Source of the DNA: G963665595 sp963665595
GTDB lineage: Bacteria > Actinomycetota > Coriobacteriia > Coriobacteriales > CADBOM01
Direction: 5' to 3'
DNA length: 64,000 bases
Assembly (NCBI GenBank): GCA_963665595.2
Contig: CAXXJK010000009.1
Span: 1 to 64,000 of the forward strand
Of this stretch, positions 45,907 through 55,024 are shown piece by piece. The notes under the pieces are model-generated. The model did no database searches, was not told where the DNA came from, and worked only from the letters and a program-made list of their open reading frames with translations. The position numbers and the translations under genes were made by a program. The first letter of the stretch is position 1, and every line of letters begins with the position of its first letter.

Positions 45907-47175
45907 ATGATGTTTTATCGTGAGACTGTTTTGCCAAATGGCATCACCATACGTACGGAGCATATGGATTCGGTACGCTCGATAACCTTGGGTATTTGGT
46001 TTAAGGTGGGATCGCGTGACGAGACATCGCGGGAAGCGGGACTCTCGCATTTTATGGAACACATGTTCTTTAAGGGTACATCGTCTCGCTCGGCATCTCA
46101 AATATCGGGCGCGTTTGACGAGTTGGGTGCTGAACTCAATGCGTTCACTTCTAAGGAATATACCTGCTACTATGCACGTTTCGTAGATGAAAAACTGGAA
46201 CATGCAATGGAATTGCTCTCCGATATGCTCGTAAACTCTCAATTCGCTCCCGATTGTATTGAGTCTGAGCGTGAAGTGGTAATTGAAGAGATCGCTCGTA
46301 GCGAAGACTCGCCCGAAGAAGATGTGTACGACGTGTTCCATGAGGCAATGTTTCCCACCCATACGCTTGGTCGACCTGTTCTCGGTAGTCGCGAGAGTGT
46401 GAGGGCTTTTGTACATGACGATTGCGCTGGCTATTTGAAAAAACACTACAACACTTCTAATTGCTGTGTGGCTGCCGCAGGAAATATTGATCACGATGTT
46501 CTAGTGGATTTGGTAAAACGCTATCTTGCCTCGATGCCAACAGGTGAGCGCACGGTACGTGATCTGGGGAAAGAGACAGATCGTTTGTTCTCACGATTCA
46601 TACAGAAAGATACCGAACAGGCACACATGGTTATTGGCGCGCCAGGTCTTCCGATAGACGATTCGGACCGTTTTGCTCATTCGTTGTTGGATATGCTCTT
46701 TGGTGGTTCTATGGCTTCACGTCTCTTTCAAGAGGTTCGTGAGAAAAACGGTCTGGCCTATGCAGTGTTTGCTGAGAGTATTGCATATCAAGGTGAGGGT
46801 GCATTCTCGATCTATGCGGGTACGCGCCCTGAAAACCTTATGAAAGTTGCAACAATTATCAAACGCGAATTGAATCGCATCATTGATGAGGGCGCTACTT
46901 TAGAAGAGCTTGAACGAGTTCGCAACTATGCTGTTGGCCAAACGTTGTTGCGAACCGAAGCAACGCGTAATCATATGACGCGTTTGGGGAAGAGTTCAGT
47001 GACGGACGCCGAACTGCTTTCCTTTGAAGAGGCGGTTGAACGTTATAATGCCGTTACGCTTGATCAGGTCAATGACAGTGTTCAACGCATCTACTCGCAG
47101 GTGCCCACAATAGCCGTCATTTCACCGCTTAAGGTTGATGAGGTCGAGCATATTATGGAGCATGCTTTGATGTGA
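45907..47175 (+). CDS. M16-family zinc protease (processing-peptidase-like)
   Basis: 422 residues, two M16 halves. The inverted zinc motif HxxEH is HFMEH (48-52), with the distal Glu in ESEREVVIEEI near 118-128. The second half contains DMLFGGSMASRLFQEVREKNGLAYAV near 255-280, the usual non-catalytic part. The family is cytoplasmic and often lies downstream of pnp in Gram-positive bacteria, as here. GGGAGATAT precedes the ATG; two adjacent ATGs are equivalent. Physiological substrate unknown. Confidence 0.93.
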   Translation: MMFYRETVLPNGITIRTEHMDSVRSITLGIWFKVGSRDETSREAGLSHFMEHMFFKGTSSRSASQISGAFDELGAELNAFTSKEYTCYYARFVDEKLEHAMELLSDMLVNSQFAPDCIESEREVVIEEIARSEDSPEEDVYDVFHEAMFPTHTLGRPVLGSRESVRAFVHDDCAGYLKKHYNTSNCCVAAAGNIDHDVLVDLVKRYLASMPTGERTVRDLGKETDRLFSRFIQKDTEQAHMVIGAPGLPIDDSDRFAHSLLDMLFGGSMASRLFQEVREKNGLAYAVFAESIAYQGEGAFSIYAGTRPENLMKVATIIKRELNRIIDEGATLEELERVRNYAVGQTLLRTEATRNHMTRLGKSSVTDAELLSFEEAVERYNAVTLDQVNDSVQRIYSQVPTIAVISPLKVDEVEHIMEHALM

Positions 47176-47228
47176 AGAACGTGAACGTCTGACGGCACTT
47201 CAATGTCAAGGAAGGATGGGAAGCATTA

Positions 47229-48026
47229 ATGATACGAGTATTGGTCAACGGTTGTTTCGGACGTATGGGGTCTCAGGTTGTTTCTGCGGTTTCGAATGCT
47301 TGTGATATGCAATTAGTCGCGGGCGTTGTCTCTCAGCCCAAAGCAACCAAGGCGTTGTTTGATGCTACGGGTGAAAAAATTGCTCCGGTTTTTGATGATC
47401 TCAAGGCTGCCATCGAAAAGACTAAGCCTGATGTAGTGGTTGATTTTACCTGCCCCGGTGTCGTTGAGAATAATATCAAGATTGCGCTTGCTACCGGTGT
47501 TGACTGCGTTGTCGGTACTACGGGTCTCGCCACCAAAACGCTCGTCTCTCTTTCCGAAGACGCTCCTCGTGGCACCACCTTGTTTTATGCTCCTAACTTT
47601 ACTACGGGTGCTGTTCTCATGATGCAGTTTGCTAAGATAGCCGCTAAATTTTTCCCTGATTGTGACATTATTGAATTTCACCATGATGGAAAAGCCGATG
47701 CCCCTTCGGGGACGGCAATATCGACGGCCCAGATGATAGCCGAAGCACGTGAATCTAGGTCGTCAGCTCCGGGAAAAGAAACTGAATTGCCCGGTAGGGA
47801 GGGCGCTCGCGGGGCTGATGTTGATGGTGTTTATGTACATTCTGTTCGAAACGCTGGTTATGTTGCGCATCAAGAAGTAATCTTTGGTTCTGCGGGTCAG
47901 ACCCTGACCATTCGTCATGACTCCATCGACCGTTCATCCTATATGCCGGGCGTTCTTTTGGCTATTCGTAACGTCGGGGGACGAGAAGGTCTTATTATCG
48001 GTCTGGAAAACTTCATGGAAGGCTAG
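47229..48026 (+). CDS. dapB: 4-hydroxy-tetrahydrodipicolinate reductase
   Basis: Second committed step of the diaminopimelate/lysine pathway. 265 residues with the dinucleotide loop NGCFGRMGSQVV near 6-17 and the substrate block IEFHHDGKADAPSGTA near 147-162. CVVGTTGL and APNFTTGAVLM are also conserved. A GGAAGC ribosome site precedes the ATG. It is 4 bp before dapA; the two should share an mRNA and supply peptidoglycan crosslinking as well as lysine. Confidence 0.97.
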   Translation: MIRVLVNGCFGRMGSQVVSAVSNACDMQLVAGVVSQPKATKALFDATGEKIAPVFDDLKAAIEKTKPDVVVDFTCPGVVENNIKIALATGVDCVVGTTGLATKTLVSLSEDAPRGTTLFYAPNFTTGAVLMMQFAKIAAKFFPDCDIIEFHHDGKADAPSGTAISTAQMIAEARESRSSAPGKETELPGREGARGADVDGVYVHSVRNAGYVAHQEVIFGSAGQTLTIRHDSIDRSSYMPGVLLAIRNVGGREGLIIGLENFMEG

Positions 48027-48030
48027 TGCT

Positions 48031-48930
48031 ATGGCTGCGACAACTTCACCGTTTGGTCGTCTTATCACGGCGATGATCACACCATTTGATAATGACCGAG
48101 AGCTTGATCTTAATCGGGCTCAAGAATTTGCCCAGCGTCTCATAGACGATGGCACCGATTCTATTGTGGTCTGTGGCACGACAGGCGAATCGCCTACCGT
48201 GTTCTATCCTCAAAAAATGAATCTCTTTGAAGCCGTTCTTGACGCAAGCAATGGGCAGGTTCCCATCATTGCCAATGTGGGTGATAACTGTACAGCCGAT
48301 TCAGTGAGTTTTGCCCGCGAAGTTGTCAAGCTTGGTGTGGACGGTATCATGCTGGTGGTTCCCTATTACAACAAGCCTCCGCAGGAAGGACTCTACCGTC
48401 ATTTCCGTTCTATCGCCGAGGCGGTGGACGTGCCGGTTATCCTTTATAACATTCCTGGACGTTGCGTAATAAATATGGAAGCAGAAACTACGCTGCGCCT
48501 CGCTCACGATGTTGATAATATTATTGCGGTAAAAGAAGCCTCGGGCAAACTTGATCAGATCGAAAAGATCTGTAGAGAGTGTCCGGAGAACTTCTATATA
48601 TATTCCGGTGATGACGAGATGACTCTGCCTCTTATGGAGTTAGGCGGAACGGGTGTCATCTCGACCATATCAAATGTGGCTACTGCTCGTATGAAAGAGA
48701 TCGTTGAGGCACAGGCTTCTGGCGACCATACTCGTGCGGTAACGGCGCATTTGAAACTCCAACCTCTCATGCATGAACTCTTTGTAACTTCGAATCCGAT
48801 CTTGGTTAAAGAGGCGTTGAAGATAGCTGGCTTTCCTGTCGGTGGTGTTCGTCTTCCGCTTATCGATGCAACCGAAGAACAATCCGCTGAACTTGAGAGT
48901 GTTATGCGTCAGGTTGGTGTCATAGAGTAG
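48031..48930 (+). CDS. dapA: 4-hydroxy-tetrahydrodipicolinate synthase
   Basis: Condenses pyruvate and aspartate semialdehyde. 299 residues, TIM barrel: CGTTGESPTV near 48-57, Tyr139 in VILYNIPGR and the Schiff-base Lys168 in IIAVKEASG. SGDDEMTLPLMELGGTGVIS follows. The ATG 48031 has GGAAGG in the dapB 3' end; a longer reading starting inside dapB is not credible. Confidence 0.97.
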   Translation: MAATTSPFGRLITAMITPFDNDRELDLNRAQEFAQRLIDDGTDSIVVCGTTGESPTVFYPQKMNLFEAVLDASNGQVPIIANVGDNCTADSVSFAREVVKLGVDGIMLVVPYYNKPPQEGLYRHFRSIAEAVDVPVILYNIPGRCVINMEAETTLRLAHDVDNIIAVKEASGKLDQIEKICRECPENFYIYSGDDEMTLPLMELGGTGVISTISNVATARMKEIVEAQASGDHTRAVTAHLKLQPLMHELFVTSNPILVKEALKIAGFPVGGVRLPLIDATEEQSAELESVMRQVGVIE

Positions 48931-49085
48931 TCAAATACCCGTTCGTTTCTGCGAATAGGGATGCAGATATTGCGCATGAGGGAAGACAATTCTTCTTGTG
49001 CGCACTATCTGTGGTCGTCTTTGTGGAAATGAGGCTGCTCTTTCGTATGTGATGGAGAGATTTACTCTCGCGACGAAAGGCATGT

Positions 49086-50918
49086 ATGGCTCAAAAAGAC
49101 GCTGAAAAGAATTTTGAAAAGAAAGATGATCAGAATCATCGATTCCGAAAATCTCAGCAAAATACAACAAAAGACGAAACAACACCGAGTTCTGCGCATC
49201 CGATAACTTCTCGTATTCCGCTGAATAATCATTCTGGTAAATCAGGTAAAGGCGGACGGCGAAATACTCCTATGAAGATTATTCCTCTAGGGGGTCTTGA
49301 TGGTATCGGCAAGAATATGACGGTACTTCAATATGGCAACGATATGCTTCTTATTGATGCCGGTCTCATGTTTCCCGATGATGATCATCCTGGCGTAGAT
49401 CTTATCCTCCCTGATTATACGTACGTGCTGGAGCATGTAGACCAATTACGCGGTATTCTTATTACCCATGGTCATGAGGATCATACCGGAGCACTCCCGT
49501 ATTTGGTCAAAGATCTCGGTCGTAAGGTTCCCATTCTTGGCACAAAGCTCACGCTTGCTCTCATAAAAGGTAAGTTTACCGAGCACGGCCTCAACGGTCA
49601 GAAATTGCGCGAAGTTGTGCCTGGCGAGCATATCGCGCTTGGTTCTTTTGGTTGTGATTTCTTTCATGTAAATCACTCAATACCGGGGGCCATGGGTATT
49701 TTCGTACGTACTCAGGCCGGCACCTTGTTGCATACGGGCGATTTCAAAATTGATCAAACACCCATTGATGGTCAACTGACCGATTTTGCTGCGCTCACTC
49801 ATTTTTCAAAGATTGGCGTTGATATTCTACTATCGGATTCTACCAATGCGCAGAGAAAAGATTTTACGAAATCTGAGTCAGAAGTTGGCAAAGTACTGCG
49901 CCAAATCATATCGCAAGCAGAGAAGCGTGTTATTGTCGCTTCGTTTGCGAGCCAGATTCATCGTATTCAACAGGTTTGCGATGCGGCTCGGCTTGCTGGT
50001 CGTAAGGTTGCCGTAACAGGGCGTTCGATGATCACAAACACCGAGATTGCTCGAGAACTTGGCTATCTGGATGTGCCGCCCGATCTTCTTATTGATGCCT
50101 ATGATGCAAAAGATTATCCGCGCAATAAACTTGTGGTACTTTGCACGGGTAGTCAAGGCGAACCTCTCTCGGCACTTGCCCGTATTTCAAACGGTGAGCA
50201 TCGCACCATAGATATTGAAGAAGGCGATACGGTCATTGTTTCAGCAACACCTGTTCCGGGTAACGAGAAGGCGGTTACCCGCATGGAAAATGCTCTCTCA
50301 AAAATTGGCGCTAATGTATTTGATAAATCAACTGCATTGGTTCACGTTTCTGGGCACGCGAGCAGTGAAGAATTAAAACTTATGATGGCTTTAGTTAAAC
50401 CGAAGAATCTTCTTCCCGTACATGGGGAAAGTCAACATCTTCGAGCTCATCGCGAGCTTGCACTGTCTATGGGTATTCCGCGTGAACATATCTTTATACT
50501 TGACAATGGCGATAGTATTGAGCTTTTAGATGGAGTGGTTACGCGAGGCGAGCAGGTTGAAAATGGCGTTGTATATGTTGACGGTCTTTCAGTCGGCGAT
50601 GTTTCAACGATTGTTCTGAAAGATCGCAAAACACTCTCTAGCGATGGTATCGTGACTGCTGTGTGCCTGATCAACACACGCAACGGCTCGAGTGCGGGTG
50701 ATCCCGAAATAATCATGCGTGGCGTGACGGGCGGTGATGACCCGATCCTGCAGGCAGATGCGGCGCAGATTGTACAACAGGTGCTCATCAACAGTACTCG
50801 TGATTATCAAGGTAATCCTGGTCCCCTGAAAAAGAAGATTCGCGAAGAGCTTTCAAGATTCTTATGGGAGCGTTGTCGACGTCGTCCTATGATCATTCCG
50901 ATTGTCATGGAGGTCTGA
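49086..50918 (+). CDS. rnj: Ribonuclease J
   Basis: 610 residues, metallo-beta-lactamase/beta-CASP RNase with 5'-3' exonuclease and endonuclease activity in mRNA decay and rRNA maturation. The zinc motif HGHEDH is at residues 128-133, with HSIPGAMG and HTGDFKIDQTP further on, and beta-CASP SGHAS near 418. The first 60 residues are a basic, low-complexity extension (many Lys, Gln, Ser), common for actinobacterial RNase J. It lies 155 bp after dapA, a gap without a gene or clear terminator. Confidence 0.96.
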   Translation: MAQKDAEKNFEKKDDQNHRFRKSQQNTTKDETTPSSAHPITSRIPLNNHSGKSGKGGRRNTPMKIIPLGGLDGIGKNMTVLQYGNDMLLIDAGLMFPDDDHPGVDLILPDYTYVLEHVDQLRGILITHGHEDHTGALPYLVKDLGRKVPILGTKLTLALIKGKFTEHGLNGQKLREVVPGEHIALGSFGCDFFHVNHSIPGAMGIFVRTQAGTLLHTGDFKIDQTPIDGQLTDFAALTHFSKIGVDILLSDSTNAQRKDFTKSESEVGKVLRQIISQAEKRVIVASFASQIHRIQQVCDAARLAGRKVAVTGRSMITNTEIARELGYLDVPPDLLIDAYDAKDYPRNKLVVLCTGSQGEPLSALARISNGEHRTIDIEEGDTVIVSATPVPGNEKAVTRMENALSKIGANVFDKSTALVHVSGHASSEELKLMMALVKPKNLLPVHGESQHLRAHRELALSMGIPREHIFILDNGDSIELLDGVVTRGEQVENGVVYVDGLSVGDVSTIVLKDRKTLSSDGIVTAVCLINTRNGSSAGDPEIIMRGVTGGDDPILQADAAQIVQQVLINSTRDYQGNPGPLKKKIREELSRFLWERCRRRPMIIPIVMEV

Positions 50919-50996
50919 CAAGGTATTCGTTGTGCCCTTCATGCCCATTTACGTGGTCTTCAATCATTTCGCGTATGCAAATTTTTATGCAGAGAC

Positions 50997-51026
50997 TTGT
51001 GACAATTGAATTTGATGCATTACAAT
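50997..51026 (+). promoter_or_regulatory. Promoter candidate for ftsK
   Basis: -35 TTGTGA (50997-51002), 18 bp, -10 TACAAT (51021-51026), about 84 bp before the start codon. Confidence 0.4.
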
Positions 51027-51109
51027 GAACTTGTCAGGCATGTCGAGCTGGAAGGCTCTTATAAGAAACCCATAAACGCACCAACAAATGTAGCAACCGG
51101 AGGTTTTCT

Positions 51110-53905
51110 TTGAGTGTGCAGAAAAGCAGCGGAAAAGGCGCAGCCAGTAACCGGGGAGCCGGCAAGGGCAAAGGTAATTCGTCATCTCCTCAGACGCGCC
51201 CCGTAGGCTCGGGGCGGCATGCTTCGCGCCCCGTGCAGTCTTCCGCTCCGTCAAAAAGTAAGGGTTCAGCTCGCGATATCCGAAACGATCTCATTGGCGT
51301 TGCCCTGGGTGCTTTTTCACTTGCTCTTATAGTTGTCGTATGGGCACCGGGCGAGGCAGTTGTAACCGTGTGGCTCTCTTCATGGCTTCATCTTATTTTG
51401 GGTCTCGGAGCCTATATTCTTCCCGGCGCGTTGATCGTATGGGCTGTCAGTTTTTTTCTCGAAGACAGCTTTGAGATTCACATTGGACGTAGCGCCTTGG
51501 GCATTGCTCTTATATACCTCTCAGTCCTCAGTCTCTTTTCTCTCAGCGTTTTGGGCGCACCGGAGAATCCCGGCAGTCTCTTTAAACCATCTATACTCAT
51601 AGCATCGGGTGGCTATATTGGTGCTGGTATTGCTTGGGTTATGTTGACCTTTGTGGGGCAGGTTGTGGGGTTCATTCTGCTCATTGCGGTGATTCTCGGC
51701 GGTCTTATCCTCATAGGATTCTCCATTACTCATCTTGTTACCCGCATAGTTGAACGTTTTCGTCGACGTGCTCAATCATCTGATGATCTCAGCGGAGAGG
51801 AAGGCGCGCGAGGGCCTTATGCTCGGGCCCGAATACAGCGTCTTCAACCGATAGACGGAGATCGTCTGCGTGCAGGCAAGACCACGGTACTTTCCGATGG
51901 GGATGCAGGCATCACACGTTCTATGAGTTCAAAAAGTGGAAATCGTACCACTTGGCTTGATGAGGATATGTCAGAAGAGTTACGGGGAAATACGTCTGCG
52001 CGTATCTCACCTTTGGTTTCCGGCGATGAAATAACGGCCTCTGTGGCGGGATTGAGAAACGGCGATCTGCCGCGACGATCGATAGCACCAATTTCTTCTC
52101 CTGATGTGTCTTTTGGCGAGCGCATTACGACAGGTGACGATATCGAACAGGCCGCAAACGCGCTGGACACTTTGGGCGGACAGGGCGCAGAGACTTCTTC
52201 TCGAGTTGCGAAATCCACTCCAGCATCTATCGCGAAATCGATGCCTGCTGTTTCAAAAAAGGGAAACGTCTCACCAGAGTCTCCGGCCAGCTCAGCCCTT
52301 GCCCGCGTTTTTGGCGAAGACCGATTCGCTGGTTTTACGGTTCCCGATTCGTCGATTCTGAAAACAAGTCCCGCACAGGATACTTCTCGTGCTGTACAGC
52401 TCGAATTGCGAACATGCGCTGAGCGATTACAGGATACTCTCGATGAATTCGGCGTTGAAGGCCAAGTGGTCGGCTGGATACATGGCCCTACGGTAACCGC
52501 ATTTAAAATTGAATTGCAGCGGGGAGTGCGACTTAATAAGATTACGAATCTTGCCGACGACATCGCCTTGTCTCTCGCTACTAGCGCAGTGCGTATCATG
52601 TCGATTCCTGGTACGACGCTTGTGGGGGTAGAGGTGCCTAACCAGACACGCCACAATGTGCTGTTGGGTGATGTTCTCGAGGATTCGCACGGCGGTGTCG
52701 CCGAGTCACCTTTGCTCATGGGTATCGGTAAGGATGTCGAGGGAAATTGTATTTCCGCTGATCTGTCTACGATGCCTCATTTATTGATTGGCGGCACTAC
52801 CGGTTCCGGTAAGTCCGTTGCTATCAATTCGATGATTATGTCGATTCTTATGCGTTCAACTCCCGGGGAAGTACGTATGATTCTCATAGATCCCAAGCGT
52901 GTTGAATTGACTCTCTATAATGATATTCCTCATTTGTACGTACCAGTTGTTACTGATGCAGAAAAAGCAGCGAGTGCGCTTGCTTGGGCGACTGTTGAAA
53001 TGGATCGACGCCTTAAACTTTTCGAAAAACTTGGTGTCAGAAATATTAAACAGTATAAGCGACTGCGCTCCGACCGAATTATTGAGACGGCGCGCATTAT
53101 TGAAGATACCATTGACCGTGCTAAGCGCGACGGGGCAGATGAAGCAGGGATCCAGTCAGCGGTTGATCAGATATTGCTCTCTGAAGAAGACGCGCTCAAA
53201 GAGCTACCGTATATTGTTGTCGTTATCGATGAATTAGCTGACCTCATGATGGTTGCGAGCAAAGATGTTGAGACTTCGATTTCGCGTATTGCCGCTGTTG
53301 CTCGTGCCGCTGGTATTCATCTTGTTATCGCCACCCAACGTCCATCCACTAATGTTATAACAGGAGTAATAAAAGCAAATATTACTAATCGTATTGCATT
53401 CAGCGTAGCTTCTGGCACCGATTCCCGCGTCATTCTCGACAGCGTTGGAGCAGAAGATCTCATCGGTCACGGCGATCTGCTTTTTAGCCGGCCAGAATAC
53501 GGCAAACCGGTGCGTATTCAGGGCTGTTATGTGAGTGAGAAAGAGATTGCAAAGCTTGTTGAACAGCTGAAAAAGCAAGGAACCCCCGAGTATCACGAAG
53601 AGATATTTCTTACGAGGACAGGCTTCAGTGTAACGGGTGGCGGAGGGTTTTCTGGCGACGAAACTATGAGCGAAAGCGATCCACTCCTTTGGGAGGCTGC
53701 TGATATAGTAGTTTCGGGAGGTATGGGCTCGACTTCAACACTTCAGCGGCGTCTTTCTGTGGGCTATGCACGCGCTGGTCGTATTATGGATGCCCTTGAA
53801 AGCAAAGGTATCGTTGGACCTCCCAATGGTTCGAAGCCGCGTGAGGTTCTTGTCGATGTTCTTGAACTTGAAAGTATACGTGCATTCGAGACTAGCAGCG
53901 GTTGA
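51110..53905 (+). CDS. ftsK: DNA translocase FtsK/SpoIIIE
   Basis: 931 residues. A basic Ser/Gly-rich leader (1-50), four membrane helices (about 55-205), a long polar linker (about 210-430), and the motor: Walker A GGTTGSGKSVAINS near 560, VRMILIDPKRVEL, VVVIDELADLMM near 705 and RIAAVARAAGIHLVIATQRPS near 727. The C-terminal gamma domain (STSTLQRRLSVGYARAGRIMDALE) reads KOPS-type orientation sequences. It segregates chromosome termini at division. Start is TTG behind CGGAGG; GTG six bases later is an alternative. Confidence 0.96.
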   Translation: MSVQKSSGKGAASNRGAGKGKGNSSSPQTRPVGSGRHASRPVQSSAPSKSKGSARDIRNDLIGVALGAFSLALIVVVWAPGEAVVTVWLSSWLHLILGLGAYILPGALIVWAVSFFLEDSFEIHIGRSALGIALIYLSVLSLFSLSVLGAPENPGSLFKPSILIASGGYIGAGIAWVMLTFVGQVVGFILLIAVILGGLILIGFSITHLVTRIVERFRRRAQSSDDLSGEEGARGPYARARIQRLQPIDGDRLRAGKTTVLSDGDAGITRSMSSKSGNRTTWLDEDMSEELRGNTSARISPLVSGDEITASVAGLRNGDLPRRSIAPISSPDVSFGERITTGDDIEQAANALDTLGGQGAETSSRVAKSTPASIAKSMPAVSKKGNVSPESPASSALARVFGEDRFAGFTVPDSSILKTSPAQDTSRAVQLELRTCAERLQDTLDEFGVEGQVVGWIHGPTVTAFKIELQRGVRLNKITNLADDIALSLATSAVRIMSIPGTTLVGVEVPNQTRHNVLLGDVLEDSHGGVAESPLLMGIGKDVEGNCISADLSTMPHLLIGGTTGSGKSVAINSMIMSILMRSTPGEVRMILIDPKRVELTLYNDIPHLYVPVVTDAEKAASALAWATVEMDRRLKLFEKLGVRNIKQYKRLRSDRIIETARIIEDTIDRAKRDGADEAGIQSAVDQILLSEEDALKELPYIVVVIDELADLMMVASKDVETSISRIAAVARAAGIHLVIATQRPSTNVITGVIKANITNRIAFSVASGTDSRVILDSVGAEDLIGHGDLLFSRPEYGKPVRIQGCYVSEKEIAKLVEQLKKQGTPEYHEEIFLTRTGFSVTGGGGFSGDETMSESDPLLWEAADIVVSGGMGSTSTLQRRLSVGYARAGRIMDALESKGIVGPPNGSKPREVLVDVLELESIRAFETSSG

Positions 53906-53926
53906 TCATAAGCGAGGGGTGCGAGA

Positions 53927-54931
53927 ATGGAAGAATACAGCTTCGGTGATGAAATCAAACGAGCCCGTATTCGTAGAGGCCTGTCTATCGAACAGGTGTC
54001 TGACGCGCTGCGTATCCGTCGCGATGTTCTTGAAGCACTTGAAAATAACGAGTTCGGTCAACTTCCGGCTTGGGGATTCATCCGTAATCAGGTGAGCGCA
54101 TATGCCCGTTTTCTGGGGCTAGATTCTGCTGAGGTCACCATGCGTTTTTTTAAGGAATACGATCGCTATCAACGCTATCGCGAGCGTGAAAGATCAGGTG
54201 AGTTAGCACGCACCGATGTCCAGCGCAGCGGTTATCGGCGTACTCATCGCAACGAGGACACTCTGCATCTTGATAGCGGGTATGATTCGCGTTCTCCTCA
54301 TATGCAGCGTCAGGCATACGCTGCCGCCCGTCGCGGCAATAAGCAACAGGGCGGTAAAACGCTGATGCGTAACACCCAGAGATCAACTATGCGCAATCGT
54401 AATAGCAGGAACTCTCGACACCGTCGGTTGCCTCGTCCGCTTATCATTGGCTCCTTTCTCGTCATATTCTTTGCGGTTCTGATTGTTATTGTGGCACTTA
54501 CAAAGTGTTCGTCGACTCCTGTGGGAAATGCTCCTAATGTTCCCAACACCGGTCTTGCGGAGGTTCAGGCTCAGAAAGAAGCAGAAGAAGCAGCAGCAGC
54601 GGCCGCTGCATTAGCGGCACAACAAGCTCGCACTATCTCCGGTGTTAAGACCGTGGTTGTTTCCATTCCGGATGGCCAAACCACTTATGCAGAGGTTACA
54701 ATAGATGGCACCATCAAGGTTGCCGACACGGTTACCGGCCCTCAGGAATATACCTTTGATGTGAGCCAAGAAGCACTCATTGTATTTGCGACGCCCGGTG
54801 TAGGGGCTGTCACTGTTAATGGACAGACGGTTGCAATGACTGAGTCAAATGGTATTGAAAAGCTGACGGTAACGGCGGGCACTACGACTGATGCGACAAA
54901 GACGAGTATCTCTGCGTCTAATGCGACATAA
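53927..54931 (+). CDS. RodZ-like membrane protein with N-terminal HTH
   Basis: 334 residues: HTH_25/XRE domain at 1-70 (FGDEIKRARIRRGLSIEQVSDALRI ... AWGFIRNQVSAYARFLGL), a basic disordered region, one membrane helix at about 171-191 (PLIIGSFLVIFFAVLIVIVAL), an Ala/Glu-rich coiled stretch near 213-232, and a C-terminal beta domain resembling DUF4115. This is the architecture of RodZ, which links cell-wall synthesis to MreB, and of related cell-division proteins. Whether MreB exists here is unknown. It directly follows ftsK (21 bp). Confidence 0.85.
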   Translation: MEEYSFGDEIKRARIRRGLSIEQVSDALRIRRDVLEALENNEFGQLPAWGFIRNQVSAYARFLGLDSAEVTMRFFKEYDRYQRYRERERSGELARTDVQRSGYRRTHRNEDTLHLDSGYDSRSPHMQRQAYAAARRGNKQQGGKTLMRNTQRSTMRNRNSRNSRHRRLPRPLIIGSFLVIFFAVLIVIVALTKCSSTPVGNAPNVPNTGLAEVQAQKEAEEAAAAAAALAAQQARTISGVKTVVVSIPDGQTTYAEVTIDGTIKVADTVTGPQEYTFDVSQEALIVFATPGVGAVTVNGQTVAMTESNGIEKLTVTAGTTTDATKTSISASNAT

Positions 54932-55024
54932 AGAGCCTCAATAAGTGTGTTCGTTCTATCTGGCTTCTCTTGCCATGTGGTTTCAGATGATTGATACAAA
55001 GGGAAAGAAACGGTTTCGGAGAAC

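Noticed and set aside
51844..52719. A 291-codon antisense open frame within ftsK
   Set aside because: It is opposite the linker and motor of ftsK; composition is Ser/Arg-rich as expected for a shadow frame.
54932..55024. Expected LexA box upstream of uvrA
   Set aside because: GTTCG half-sites are present but no GAAC-N4-GTTY arrangement; uvrA is not called SOS-regulated here.
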